Shown piece after piece: positions 31,736 to 43,427 of a stretch of DNA of 64,000 nucleotides. Origin of the DNA: Melitaea cinxia (lineage: Eukaryota; Arthropoda; Insecta; Lepidoptera; Nymphalidae); assembly GCF_905220565.1 (NCBI RefSeq), contig NC_059415.1:2524001-2588000 (forward strand), in the 5' to 3' direction. A program made the translations under genes and the position numbers. Position 1 is the stretch's first letter. Each line of letters starts with the position of its first letter. Below the pieces are notes generated by a model. It was not told the origin of the DNA and did not search any database. It was given only the letters and a program-made list of their open reading frames with translations.

Positions 31736-32529
31736 GAATAAACATAATTGTATTGTCACCAAAATCCAAAGTGTATGCAAAATTTCAGATTAATCGGTTG
31801 ACAGGAAGAGGGTGAAATTTGAATTACTAAATTTGACCCAAGAATAATAAAAAATAAATAAAACAAACGGGGTGAGCTAAATAAAACCGTTTAAAAAATG
31901 TGCTAAAACTTAACTTTGTCGTTTGTTCATAGGTCAAAGTAGTAACTTTTATAAAAATTGTTTTATACATAGAATATTTTTTTTCTAAGCATTAAGTAAT
32001 TTTACGACTACTATTCCGAACTACTTGGTACATATTTATGCTTATGATTGTTAGAATTTGTAATTTTAACAATTATTAAAATATTGGATTTTATATTGAT
32101 ATTACTCTTATAGCTTTTTCGTTTAATACCGGAAAAGTACGAAGATCTCGACACCATCTTTCGAAAATTCTATTATTTTACGATTAGTTAGTCGCCATCT
32201 TTATTATTTGTTTCTGATTGGTCAGTCACCATTTTGTAATCCATTGGCGCGATTGTTGTCCTATACATATTATACCTAATAATAATTTGTAAGTGAAGAA
32301 GCAGCTATTGTTTAATTTTTGTGCGACTAGCGTTGTTGCTCGATACGTGCTTAGTGACTTATTTGATATAGTTAAAAGTGTGTATTGTGAATAAATAACT
32401 ATAGATTTGAATTGAGAAATAAGTTTTCTGTTTAGTGTTTTCAGTCGTGTTCTACATGATATTGTGGTAAAAGATTATAGTTTTTAAGTTACTGTCAAAA
32501 ACTTAAATTTAAAATTTGATGAGTACACT
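31736..32529. other. No gene seen; possible regulatory or LTR-like sequence
   Basis: AT-rich with several GCCAT/ACCAT motifs (32150-32240). The segment near 32270-32450 (TATACATATTATACC, later GTGAATAAATAACTATAG, then TTTTCAGTCGTGTTCTACA) has the look of an LTR or a 5' UTR, but neither duplication nor partner was found. Confidence 0.25.
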
Positions 32530-32699
32530 CAGTGCCGGCGTTAAGACCATTGACACCCCGGTCAAAAATATAGTGGCGCCCACTTAAGAAAACTAAAATC
32601 GAGTATTATTTTTTGATCCCACCCCCACCGATCACCGGCCCCTGAAATTTAGCGCCCTGGGCCGTCGTCTCATCACGCCCCCCTTTAACGCCGACACTG
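32530..32699 (+). mobile_element. hAT-type MITE, 170 bp
   Basis: The ends are CAGTGCCGGCGTTAAG and CTTTAACGCCGACACTG, inverse complements with one mismatch in the first 15. The flanks are AGTACACT (32522-32529) and AGTAGACT (32700-32707), an 8-bp duplication with one change, the length made by hAT transposases. The CAGTG start also fits hAT. The interior is GC-rich and non-coding. Confidence 0.8.
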
Positions 32700-32770
32700 A
32701 GTAGACTCTTATACCTAAGCACTTCTGAGTTGTTACTTTACAAGTCTGTCATGCCAGGTCTACGTCTACT

Positions 32771-32806
32771 ACTATAGGCTTGTAATGCAAATTACAAGCC
32801 TATAGT
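32771..32806. repeat. Perfect 15-bp stem hairpin
   Basis: ACTATAGGCTTGTAA and TTACAAGCCTATAGT are exact inverse complements around the six-base loop TGCAAA. AATGCAAA occurs again just after the right arm. Confidence 0.85.
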
Positions 32807-32883
32807 TTATAATGCAAAAGAGCCGAAAAGACACTTTAGAGACACTTTATTTAATACCGTGTTAAATACAAGAATGATCATTT

Positions 32884-33229
32884 ACGTGAAATCATCATCA
32901 TCATCACTTTAGCCTATCGCAGTCCTCTGCTGGACATATGCATCCCCAAGTTTACGCCAGACATTATAGCGGGAACTCATGTGTTTTGCCCATAGTCAAC
33001 ACGCTGGGCAGGCGGGTTGGTGACCGCAGGGCTGACTTTGTCGCACCGAAGAAACTGTTGCCCGTCTTCGGTTTATGTATCTGAAAGCCAGCAGTTGGAT
33101 GGTTATCCCGCCATCGGTCGGCTTTTTAAGTTCCAAAGTGGTAGTGGAATTGTGTTATCCTTTAGTCATATCTTACGACACCCACGGGAAGAGAGGGGCT
33201 GGCTATATTCTTAACTGCCGTAACCACAC
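32884..33229 (+). mobile_element. F-D repeat, full length
   Basis: An (ATC)n start, then TTTAGCCTATCGCAGTCCTC, CAGGCGGGTTGGTGACCGC, CCCGCCATCGGTCGGC, TCTTACGACACCCACGGG, and the family 3' end CTGCCGTAACCACACAGC. The frame at 33017-33214 is the peptide shared by all copies. Confidence 0.85.
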
Positions 33230-33849
33230 AGCTCTCGAATACCTACATTAAATTTATATTGCTTTGGAAAGACGTAATTCTGAACATTATGTGTGTATTG
33301 TTTATGTTAAGTGCTTAAAATAACAACTCAGGGAACGCTGAAATTTATTATTGATTCGTATCATGAAAATTTTTGACGTAAATATATTCATTTCTCTTTC
33401 ATATTAAATATATATTTTTATTATTAATAGATATGATACATAATTATCTATAACTATAAAACGCAAAAACAAGTTTAAAACAAAGTTTTTAACAAAGTTT
33501 ATTTAACTACATATGTGTATATAAAATTGATGAAATATTTTTGTGCTATTTTATTAAGTTAAAAAAAGTTTCGCTGTAATAAAGTTACAGCGTAAACACG
33601 TCTTTGCTTTCGAAAATCGATTTCTATTTCGAATCCAATCCAAGGCAGAGGAGTTCGTTTAAGGAAAAGAGTTCGTTTAAAAAAATTTTTTACAATATTT
33701 ATTGACGTTTATTGATAGGGAGAGTCAAAACTAAACTGATTTTCATAAGTTATCAATATTGTCATTACTAATAGTTAAATCATTTTCGCTGTCAACTTCG
33801 ATTTTGTGTTAAATCAGCCACGAAACTTATAAAAATATGCTGACTGAGC

Positions 33850-34154
33850 ACAACTTCGAACGCGCCGCCTTTTTAACAACCATTTTCTCATCGATTTCCT
33901 AAAGCGCATGTCACATTTCCCGCCATTTCAGTATATCGCCGCCATTGTAACGATACGCACGTTATATTCGCGTAGTATTCAAAATATATTAAATAATAAT
34001 TGTAAATTACGTTATCATCAATAAAATTAAAAACGTTTTAGGATTCATTTTTTTTTCGTGTAAATAAATTATTTAATATAAATAAAACGTTTAGTGTTTT
34101 CGGTGTTCTGTATTTCGTCGCGTTTTTTCGTAATAGATCGATAGCTGTAAACAT
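33850..34154 (+). promoter_or_regulatory. Candidate promoter and 5' UTR exon (possibly Patj)
   Basis: CpGs are locally enriched (GAACGCGCCGCC, TTTCGTCGCG), with CCCGCCATTTCAG and GCCGCCATTG motifs. GCTGTAAACATAT|GTAAGTAAT at 34154/34155 is a strong donor. No repeat family covers it. It would make a non-coding first exon about 16 kb before the exon at 50381. No direct evidence links the two. Confidence 0.25.
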
Positions 34155-36132
34155 ATGTAAGTAATATTTTATATATTTTAAGGTATAATGTAATTAAAAT
34201 ATGTATTTTTAATTAAATTTAATACATTAAGTTTGCATGTAACATTCAAAAATATATTTTTTGTATCGTAATAATGTTTATGCATCATAAGTAATTTGGT
34301 AATACATAATAAAAACTCTTTTTACTTTTTTATGTAATTAATTTTGAAAATGATTTTTCAGTTTCAAAGCAAGTAGTAAACAAAAGCCGAGTTTAAAATT
34401 TATCATCGAAATCGTCGTGTATTAGGGTTTGCGTCATTCCCTTGTGTATTGAAATTCGTCTGTTTCATGGAATATTACTCGCAATGTTCGCTTTAATGAA
34501 TACTAAACATTTTTATGATTGCTATTGAACTGTCGTGTTTAATGAAATTTAAAACCTCCTTTTTTTTCAATACACTCTTTTGTCAGAATTATTTTAACAA
34601 AAATTGTGAAAAATTTTAGAGCAACATTTGATTTTTAAAATAAGTAGGTATGTACTGTATACAATTTTTAATCTATATTTGTTACAATAATTTTGTGTCC
34701 ATTTTTTTTCTTTGTATTATTATAAAAAATATGATATTTGAACATCTTAAGTGTTCAAGCTCGAGGTTAATCACTGGTTAGTTTATATAAGTAATTATTA
34801 CATAATCTTATACTTCATAAATATAACAATTCTCATTACATACATCATAATCAAAATTTGTTGAAAATGACCTAATTTACACACTTTTATTATACTTAAA
34901 AAAGACTTATTATAAATTAAATTTAGATCCAAATTTTTTTTGCCCCGAACTTTACATGAGTTGTACTTTTGTTAATTAATCAGATTTGTGTATATTTTTT
35001 GACGCAGCCGAGTTACATTACATTCTATCAAAAGATCAAGTCATTAAGGAAAGAGTTGTCTACAATATGATCTGCTACTAAAATAATGTTAGAATGTATT
35101 TATGTTATGAAATAAACACACTGTATTTATTACAAAGGTAACGCTTTCAGTACTTACCAATGCAGTTAAATTCTCCCAAAAGAAAGCGTTATTGTCATAA
35201 TATTTTATTTAATATTTGTGTTCGTTATTAATTTGCCTTCTGGTAGTATTTATGGACATGGTTAGTTTTATCTATATATATCTATCTATATTGTCTATAC
35301 AAATAGGTATAAAACGCCGGTTTGTAAAAAGAAAACGAAATATATTGTACAAATTAAATTAAGAGAAAAACACTATATTTAAAAATAATTAATGAAATTC
35401 ATTGTCTGTGACGTACCGAAGACTCGAAAATCGTAACACATACGATTTTTATTCTCAATTTTTTGAATGCTTAGACAAAGTTTCCAATTTTTCCGTCGAG
35501 AATTCAAACGTAGCACATTCAAAGAACTGTCCATTAATTCTTTTGTAGCGAAGTCAAACGTTCGAAAATAACATTTTACTATTGATCATCTTTCCTATAT
35601 TTAGACGTTTATACAAAGAAATACCAACGTCAAATGGTTTACAATTCTTTATGTGGTTCTCAGATGTTTAGCCTTTGATGAAAGTATAAGAGTTTTATGA
35701 AATTCAGTTTCGATACAAAGGCATGTACGTTGAAGTTTATGTATTCGACTTATGTACAGATAGAAACTGGAACTATAATATATTTCATACTTATCAATTT
35801 TATTCCTGTATTTCAACTGAATTTTTAAATACTCTTTTTTAGGGCAACAAGCTAAGTAAAGTAGGGTAAGTAGGGTAAAAAGGGTAAAAAAGCTTTGTAT
35901 TTCAATTCATAAAATAACAATACAAAAGTTCTTTTGAGCAGGCTTCAGCGATTTAATTTTGATTTGGAAAATCTTAGTAAGTCTTATGTTATTGAGCTTA
36001 GGGCACAGGAAGATATACTTTGCCTAAAATCAGGAGCAATTCGTCTGGGGAAGCATTTCATCGTTATAGAAGGTTTCTTTTTCAGCTATATAAAGCTGCT
36101 CCCATCTAGTCTTGTATTCTTGCGGTGATTAA
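34155..36132. other. AT-rich stretch, no gene seen
   Basis: No known repeat for about 2 kb. AAGTAGGGTAAGTAGGGTAA (35860-35880) followed by AAAGGGTAAAA is a small direct repeat. The frame at 35934-36128 has no recognisable content. Confidence 0.5.
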
Positions 36133-36197
36133 GATGGCCAAAGTTCCTGGCGAGGGTCGAGGGTAGGATCGGCAACGCGCTTGTGATGCCGTTGGTC
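36133..36197 (-). mobile_element. F-A fragment, minus orientation
   Basis: GGATCGGCAACGCGCTTGTG and AAAGTTCCTGGCGAGGG correspond to the reverse of GCATCGCAAGCGCGTTGCC and the GAGCTCTGG part. Confidence 0.5.
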
Positions 36198-36590
36198 ACA
36201 ATTATCATTTACAACACTAACAGAAAAATAACTCTATTTATGTTTTATTTTTTCAAGCTCAAAATATATAAAAATATTGCCTACCTTTGTTTATTATGTG
36301 AATTATGATTATTAGGATTATTTATGAAATATGATTTACCTTGGTATGAAAACAGTAACTTCTTCGAATAGCAACTCCTTCATGATTAGAAATTGGTTAA
36401 AAAGAATCTAACGTTTAAATAGTGTCGTATATAGTTAATTAGATAGGTCAATGCTAGAATCAGCGTGAAGCCAAGCGCTTGTGATACAACTCATTAGTGC
36501 CTGAACTATCAAGTTTCAAAGTAATGGATGAGTCCATTTCTCTGATAAGTTTTCGGTCGTCAGAAGTTGTCGATTAATCATTTTGTTACT

Positions 36591-37016
36591 AGCTGGAACC
36601 GCGTTTCGGTTCGCTTATTTTTCTACGGATATTATGGAGCTTTGCAACCATAATCAAAACTATGGGATATCCGAAATAAAATCCTATTAATATAATAAAA
36701 ATCTGACACATTAGCTTTGTTTCTGATAACGCTGCTATTTCCTAATAAATCTAGTATCCGTAACCGAAACTATCCGAAATAAATAGATAATTCGAATTAT
36801 TTTCATACCCGGTCCTGTACCCAAAATCGCGATCGTAATTAACATAATTTGTATATCCGTATCCGTATCCAGATCCGAAGTTTCATATCTATTGTATCCT
36901 TGCATAAAAAGCTTTGTAGCGTTCCAGCTTACCTATGTCTCCGTGCCAAATTTTACCTAGATCCGTTTAACCTTCAAGCGCGATTGAGTAATAAACATCT
37001 ATCCATCCATCACAAG
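36591..37016 (-). mobile_element. CTAG-ended element, probably Helitron-like
   Basis: In reverse it would end GCGGTTCCAGCTAG. GCGCGATTGAGTAATAAACA with TCTATCCATCCATCAC marks the other side, a common end in Lepidoptera repeats. No second copy here, so boundaries are loose. Confidence 0.4.
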
Positions 37017-37276
37017 TTTCGCATTTAAATAGTAGTTGAACACTATTAGGTGGATTAAATTTGACGTAGTATTGCGTAAAAGGTTATAGTATTTATTATT
37101 TAGGTACATTATATCTGGTACCTACTTCTGATGAAATGTATTAAGATAAAAAATAATTAGAAAATGTTTGATATTAAATTTTCTTGTCTTTCAGAATTTA
37201 AGATTGAACAATTTCATTTTCTTGAAGAAACAACAACCTTGCATTATGTATTATTTATATTACTTAAACTAGCCCG

Positions 37277-37450
37277 TTGCAGTGACCTTGCTTTCTGCTA
37301 TGAGGGTTGTGAGTTCGACTCCGGCGATGTACGTATTATTTACATGTCATCAAAAAACATTTAGCTATATCAGTCGGCTGTTACATGTAACACAAACATT
37401 GAGTTGCTTACCATAGGAACAGACGACCGTGTGTCTATGTCATAGATACA
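37277..37450 (+). mobile_element. tRNA-headed SINE, third head type
   Basis: GCCCGTTGCAGTGACC, TTGCTTTCTGCTATGAGGGT and GAGTTCGACTCC (box B-like) form a tRNA-derived head. ACATGTCATCAAAAAAC and ACCGTGTGTCTATGTCA follow. It differs from the heads at 43096 and 13388. Confidence 0.6.
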
Positions 37451-37887
37451 CATTCTAAGCGGAAAAACGATCACAGCTCGTCGAATTCTAGTCATTTTTT
37501 TTTAAGTTTTCTAATACTTTGTGGAAGGTTCTTATGCAGTGGCAGATAATAAAAATTCAGAAAATGTATTCCTTATTTTTAAGTCCTTCGTGCGTTGGAC
37601 AGTTCACAAGATAGGACCTGTCGTTCAGCTAGTCATTGCATAAAATATTGATGATCACGTAAAAACAAAGCGGCTTTATAAGTGTTTACAAAGAACTGAT
37701 GCAAATTAATCAACTTGGAAAGTTATTACTTCGCGTCGAGGCCATTTAGATTGGAAGACGTCATTCCTGCTTGTCAAGTCGAGAAATTATAACCGGCTTT
37801 TCATATTTCCTCTTGGCATTATTCCTCTCGAAGGATGAAATTAAATTGAACTTTTCGATGTTTTTAAATGACACTATAATGATTTTT

Positions 37888-38089
37888 TGAAGTTAAACTT
37901 CCTTATGCACGCTTGACTTGGGGAATAAGCTGGCGAATGCGTGATGAGAGCGTTACAAAAAGTGTGATCGGGTGAGGTGAACGGAGCAAGAGAGAGGTGC
38001 GAGCACATATTTTCTTGGCCTTTTGTACAGGCCTATTGCTAAAGAAGTTTTACTTCAGTCGTGTAGTCTAAAGCACACTCGTTTTTTTA
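37888..38089 (+). mobile_element. F-C short TIR element
   Basis: TGAAGTTAAACTTCCTTATG at left, AAGAAGTTTTACTTCAGTCG at right, then TAAAGCACACTCG and a T run. It is shorter than other copies because part of the purine-rich centre is missing. Confidence 0.8.
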
Positions 38090-40300
38090 AGTTATAGATG
38101 ATTTTGTTCGATATCAAGTAATTGGAATTTATTACATTTCTAAACATCCCAGAAATACTCTTCAACTGGACAATTATCTATTTTAGAAAAAAAAAAAGAT
38201 TATTCTAGTTAAACCATCCTTATTCATTACGGATTAGCAGATAACAAAATTTCAAAATATATTCCGAGACTTAGGTACAGCTTACGATGTTTTCTCTCAT
38301 CTTCGAGCCAAAAATATATTTTACAAACTATGTACGAATTTCGTTAATAGTATATTTTAACTATAAAGTAGTTCCTTTACCGGATTACTTTTGCAGGATT
38401 TTCTCTTTTGCTCGAGTGTTTGAAAAAGTTCAGAGACTTGTCTAGAATATTTCTTTTTAAGAGAATACTCGGTTAATTCCTAGGTTTGAAGAAAAAAGGC
38501 TCGATTATATCATATAATAATGATGAAGCTTCGTGTTCGACGAGAAATTCTGATTTTCCATTGACCTAGTTATAAAACGCTGTCTTTGATAAACAAGGAT
38601 TTTGTTCAAGAACGACATGTTGAATATAATATATTATTGTAATGTTGTTTACAAAGGAAAATTTTATCAGTGATGAAATTTCTTACAAATCTTTGAAACG
38701 GCTTTTTTATTGATAAATAAAATACTTCTAATATATTCATATTACATAAAGTAATATCAGTATAGGTTTCTAAACAGTAAAAATTGGAATCAGTAATGGC
38801 AACAATTATAAGATGGATTTGTTATTTTCTGCGGGTGATTTATATTTAACTGTAATTAATATTCGTTATACTACTTGGGTGGGAAACAAAAATAAGATCC
38901 GCATGATTTTGCAGACGTTTATCGTAGCCTACGGAAGGCTGCAACAGCAGAAACCTCTGAAAGCGTGTTGCCAATATTAGCCTCGCAATCAGCACAGCGC
39001 GCTAACTGCACCTTTAATTACCTGACCTCAAGAACACAGTACCACTTTATTGGAATTCATTAGCCCAAACCCAAGTTAATATAATAATATCCCACACTAA
39101 CTCGTAAAATTATTTAAAAATAATTACCTACACTTAAGAATTAAAAATGTTGAAATAGATTAACCAATATCAAATCCAACATTTTTTTTTTTTGTTAAAA
39201 TAGTTTGAAAATCACTTTTGTATCGTCATTTTTTAAATTATAATTATGAGAAAGTTTGATAAATAACTCTAAACCAAATTTTTTTTAATTTATTTTCATT
39301 CATCTTGTGTTGAACTGAAGATAGACTTTGATGATTTATATTTAACTATGACCGAACAACCTTTTTATCTACTCACTAATGCGTTTCTATTGACTTAACC
39401 ATATTGCTTTCAAGTTGTGTTGCTGTTTCAAGTTTCATTCCGAGTTCAGCGTTGTAGCGAGATTCAGACGAATGAAGATGTGTGATCTTTACTATTTTAG
39501 AAATTGAAAGAGTAAAGAATTGTATTTTAAATGTTTGTATTGGTTGAACTCAAAAACACACACAGCCATCTTTATCACAGAGTGACATACACTATACTTC
39601 AACATGATGAAATGGGTTAATATCGTGTAATCGCCGCAGGCGAACCCGAGAAACCTAGTTACCTTACCGGAAGCTAGTTATCGAAATAATATTACAGAGT
39701 CTTTAAGATGGTCGATCATAGAGTAGTAGTACCCGGGTGAGCGAGCTTAGCTCAGTATTTTTAGTAAATCGCGTTTTTTGGAAAACATATTTAAATACGA
39801 ATTACATATTGATAAAATATGTATAATAATTTCAGATTTTACCGACATAATAATAAAAAATATGAACTGGTTATTTAAATAAATTCAAATAAAAAAATCC
39901 TGAGTGCAATTACAAAACAAAATGAAAAAAAGTAATCGATCTGGAGGCATAGAGATTTGAACCGTGGTTTGGCCGATTTCCCACCCGAGCTATTGCAACT
40001 TTATTGACAATTGCGAAATTTACCTTCGTATTCTAACGATATTGTAGCCATTTTGTCATTGCCTAAAATAGGGATATAACGACATTTTCTAAAAATGAAT
40101 CCTAGCTAGATGGATTTATCGCCGCCCAAACCTTCTACATACTAAATTTCATTAAAATCTTTGAAGCCGTTTCCGAGATTATATATATACAATAATTGCT
40201 CATTTTTTTTTAATATATAGTAATAGATAGGTATAAATTAGTTTGTATGAATACTATCATCAATTTGTATTTGTCATTCTACGTATTAATGTAAACTAGT
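38090..40300. other. AT-rich stretch with weak repeat remnants
   Basis: At 38878-39050 a diverged F-A copy is visible (TTTATCGTAGCCTACGG, GAAAGCGTGTTGCC). At 39945-40005 a reversed tRNA-like stretch (GAGATTTGAACCGTGG..CCCACCCGAGCTATTGC) may be a SINE head. No exon was recognised. Confidence 0.4.
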
Positions 40301-40630
40301 GGTCGCCCAGAGTTCGAAATTCGACCATAATCAAAAATTTAAATTAAAGAAAACTAAAAAGTCATAAAAAAACCTTTTTTTTATATTTCAATTTGACTAC
40401 AGACTTTGACAATCAACAAAATAGTAATATGCGTGTTGTGTCAAATACATTGTAGTGTGTAATGTTTTTTTAATGATTTAATATTTTTATGCATAATTTT
40501 AAAAATATATTAGCATTCTGCACTTCTTCTCTATATAAACTATAAGTTTGCGAAATTTCATACTCCCCCGTCCGCGCAATTTTCGTAAAAAGGGGTACGA
40601 AGTTTTTGTTTCACGTATTAATATATAGAT
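40301..40630 (+). mobile_element. ACTAGTGGTCGCC repeat
   Basis: It starts ACTAGTGGTCGCCCAGAGTT and ends TTTCGTAAAAAGGGGTACGA, AGTTTTTGTTTCACGTATTA then ATATATAGAT. This is recalled as a common Lepidoptera element of unclear class. Only one copy is in the window. Confidence 0.5.
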
Positions 40631-40642
40631 TTCTAAATTCCT

Positions 40643-40908
40643 ATTATATTAATACTCTAAGGTTGAGATTTTTGCCTTCCTTTTAGAAAAAAATCTCACA
40701 ATTACTCCACACAAATTATATATCATTTTATAGATGCTTGCTCTACCGGCATCCACAACTAAAAAAATTATTATTGCTTTTGTTTTTGTAAATAATTCAT
40801 TATTTAAATTATATATATATAGGCTTTAAAAAAACGTCAATACAATTGATGGTCGGTAATTTTTTTACTTATTTAGTGCGAATTATTCGCACGGGTAATT
40901 GCTAGTAA
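40643..40908 (+). mobile_element. Repeat I, uninterrupted copy
   Basis: TTAATACTCTAAGGTTGAGA, CTCACAATTACTCCACACAA, GATGGTCGGTAATTTTTTTA, GTGCGAATTATTCGCACGG and a final TTGCTAGTA. It pairs along its length with 60196-60883, which carries an F-D insertion. The GTGCGAATTATTCGCAC palindrome before CTAG is Helitron-like. Confidence 0.7.
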
Positions 40909-41817
40909 AATGAAATTTAAGTAAACAAAATTATAAAAACGAGTTCTTGAAAACATTTCTTAATATTAAAATAAAATATAATTAGAAATGAAGACATCGT
41001 ACCTCTTTACTTTTTAGTAGAAATATTCCTTGACAAGTTTCAAAGCAACATTATTTTTAAGGAATGAAAAGATGAAAAGTATTTTGTAAGTAAGTTTTTC
41101 GTCGTTTCATCATTCGAGGATCTTCTCATGTAGTTTTCGTTTTGGCTAAAAGTATCTTGAAAGCTTAGTGTTGAAGATCGAGAAGTTTTAGATGCCAATG
41201 ACGCTTTATCCAACATCTTTAAGACTGTTATTTTTCATAAAGTTTTGATTTTTTTTTCTTTAACGAATTTTAATATAAGGGCCGCATACTTATCGCCCAT
41301 CACCCGCCGTAGTATTTACTGCTGTGTTCAGGCTTAAAAAAAACACACAACACACAAGCATAACTGCCCAGACTACGACAAAAATTTTTTTTCACTTATA
41401 TTAACTACATGTACTCTATTAGCCTTGTCTATATCAGATATTGATTAATATTTTAGGTTCACGAATATATCATCTCAGAATTTCCTCCGAAACATTCATA
41501 ATTCCTGTGATATGTTTTTTCATAGTCGAAAACAAGATGAACTTTAATGACAATTTTTTTTTCAGTTAGCTTGGATATATAAACTTATTACTGTATTTCT
41601 TACTCTACTTTTGTGAAAGACAAAAATCTGTAGCAAATAATACCTACAACAACTCATATCCCGTGTTACTGGGTACCCCGTTTATCCACGGAGGCTTATC
41701 ATATTAATCAATAATATGTAGAGTTTGTATGTATGTGATAAAGTGTGTGAAACCTTGCAATTAGGATGTAGGTATGTTAAAATAAGGAAAATAGCCAAAT
41801 GGGAATTAATATAGTGA

Positions 41818-41876
41818 AAAATCGGCAAAGTGTAAGTCGGACTCGCGCACGAAGTTTCCGTACCATTGATTAAAAT
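41818..41876 (+). mobile_element. Short repeat end
   Basis: AAAATCGGCAAAGTGTAAGT then GGACTCGCGCACGAAG and TTCCGTACCAT. This terminal motif is recalled from many arthropod elements; the rest of the element is not seen here. Confidence 0.4.
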
Positions 41877-41908
41877 AATTATAAATAAATGTTTTGTAAA
41901 ATATTTAA

Positions 41909-42528
41909 TCTATACAAATAAATAAAATTGAAGTGTCTGTTTGTAATATTAAAATAACCGTTTTTTAATCGACTTCAAAAAAGTAGGAGGTTACTCAATT
42001 CGACCGTATATATGTATATAAGGAAACCAGGATCCGATGATGGGATCCCAGAGAAATCGAAAAAAACTCTCGAAAATCCGCATAATTTTTACTGAGTGTA
42101 CCGATTTTGATGATTTTTAATGTAATCGAAAGCCGATGTTTAGCATGTACTTTGAAGTAATCTTTTATAATGCGTATTTACTTGACTATTTTTTCGTCTA
42201 CCTACGTTGTATTACTTGTCGATGTAGTTTAAGTCGGTTTTTTTTTCGTTTGCCAGCAAACACAATTATTACTAAATGCATATGGATGTATACACGATAC
42301 GTATACCAAAATAACATTTTTAGAATTTTTGTCTTTCTGTCTGTTTGTTCCGGCTAATCTCTAAAACTGCTGGCCCGATTTTGACGGGACTTTTATTGGC
42401 AGATAGCTGATGTAATAAGAAGTAACTTAGTCTACTTTTATTTTTAAAAAAATATTGATTTTCTAACTGCGAACTGAAAAATAACTTTTTTATTATTTTC
42501 ACGTAGACGAAGTCGCGGGCACAGCTAG
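41909..42528 (+). mobile_element. Hel Helitron split by F-B
   Basis: TCTATACAAATAAATAAAAT at the start and GTCGCGGGCACAGCTAG at the end, followed by T. Its text is interrupted after AATATTAAAATAACCG and resumes at ACTAAATGCATATGGATGTA, exactly as the uninterrupted copy at 54300 reads across. Confidence 0.8.
41965..42269 (+). mobile_element. F-B element nested in Helitron, internally deleted
   Basis: AATCGACTTCAAAAAAGTAG to GCCAGCAAACACAATTATT. It is about half the length of full F-B copies; the first internal unit and part of the last are gone. T-rich sequence flanks both sides, so a target duplication cannot be read with confidence. Confidence 0.75.
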
Positions 42529-42899
42529 TTAATTATAAAATTAGTAATTTCGAACATTACACGTACTAAGCATCGTAATTGTAATTTTTGGTATCTTAAC
42601 AAAGGTTCAAAAGATGATATTCCCATATTGGCAAGATAAAATGTTGCTCAGAGATGTCACAATGTGCTAATACTTGTAACTGTGAAATACGAACGTCGAC
42701 GTTACAACTTTGAAGCGTGGTCGGAATTAATACTACGATATTAAAATGTGATCGAGCGTGCTTCGATTACTTCTACTGTATTTAACTTGAATATACTTTT
42801 TAAAATTTTAGAGCTTCGAATGTTATTTTCCGTGATAGTATGTAATTATTGATGTTAGAGACTTATTTTTTATCCCTATTAAGAATATTTTTTCACTTG

Positions 42900-43050
42900 T
42901 AGGTTGGCAAACAAGCGTTCGGTTCACGTGATTTTAAGCGGTTGCCTTAGACGATAGACTCCTGCCTCATTACCGGCATCTATCCCTCCATAGGAGATCA
43001 GGATTCCTTACTCACTTTAATTGAGCAGAAGTATTATTTGAATGTGATCT
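42900..43050 (+). mobile_element. F-A repeat, diverged
   Basis: GTTGGCAAACAAGCGTTCGG at the start and AGAAGTATTATTTGAATGTG towards the end follow the family; the middle is strongly altered and shortened. Confidence 0.6.
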
Positions 43051-43088
43051 TTAGTGAGGTATTTTCTTACTATTGCCTCATACAAGAC

Positions 43089-43427
43089 GCCGCGTTGGCG
43101 CAACGGTTACAGCCATGGATTGTACCCGTTGCGCTGGCGGTTGCGGGTTCGATACCCGCACATGACAAACATTTGTATTGGCCATACAGGTGTTTGCCGT
43201 GGTCTGGGTGTTTGTGCAGTTCTGTGGGTCTCCTCACCGTGCCTCGGAGAACACGTTAAGCCGTCGGTCCCGGTTGTTATCATGTACACATGATAGCGAT
43301 CGTTACTCATAGTAGGGAATATATTCGCCAACCCGCATTGGAGCAGCGTGGTGGATTAAGCTCTGATCCTTCTCCTACATGGGGAAAGAGGCCTATGCCC
43401 AGTAGCGGGATATTACAGGCTGAAACG
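43089..43427 (+). mobile_element. F-E tRNA-derived SINE, full length
   Basis: Box A TGGCGCAACGG at 43096-43106 and box B GGTTCGATACC at 43146-43156 form the internal pol III promoter. The body has GCACATGACAAACATT, GGGTCTCCTCACCGTGCC, GATAGCGATCGTTACTCATA, GTGGATTAAGCTCTGATCC and GCCTATGCCCAGTAGCGGG, with the end TATTACAGGCTGAAACG. Frames on both strands (43038-43331) are SINE sequence, not genes. Confidence 0.85.

Noticed and set aside
31861..32460. Possible solo LTR (TG..CA-like limits, TATA-like and AATAAA words)
   Set aside because: No target duplication, no partner LTR and no second copy could be found in the window.
43038..43331. Three overlapping frames on both strands
   Set aside because: They lie within the full-length F-E SINE.
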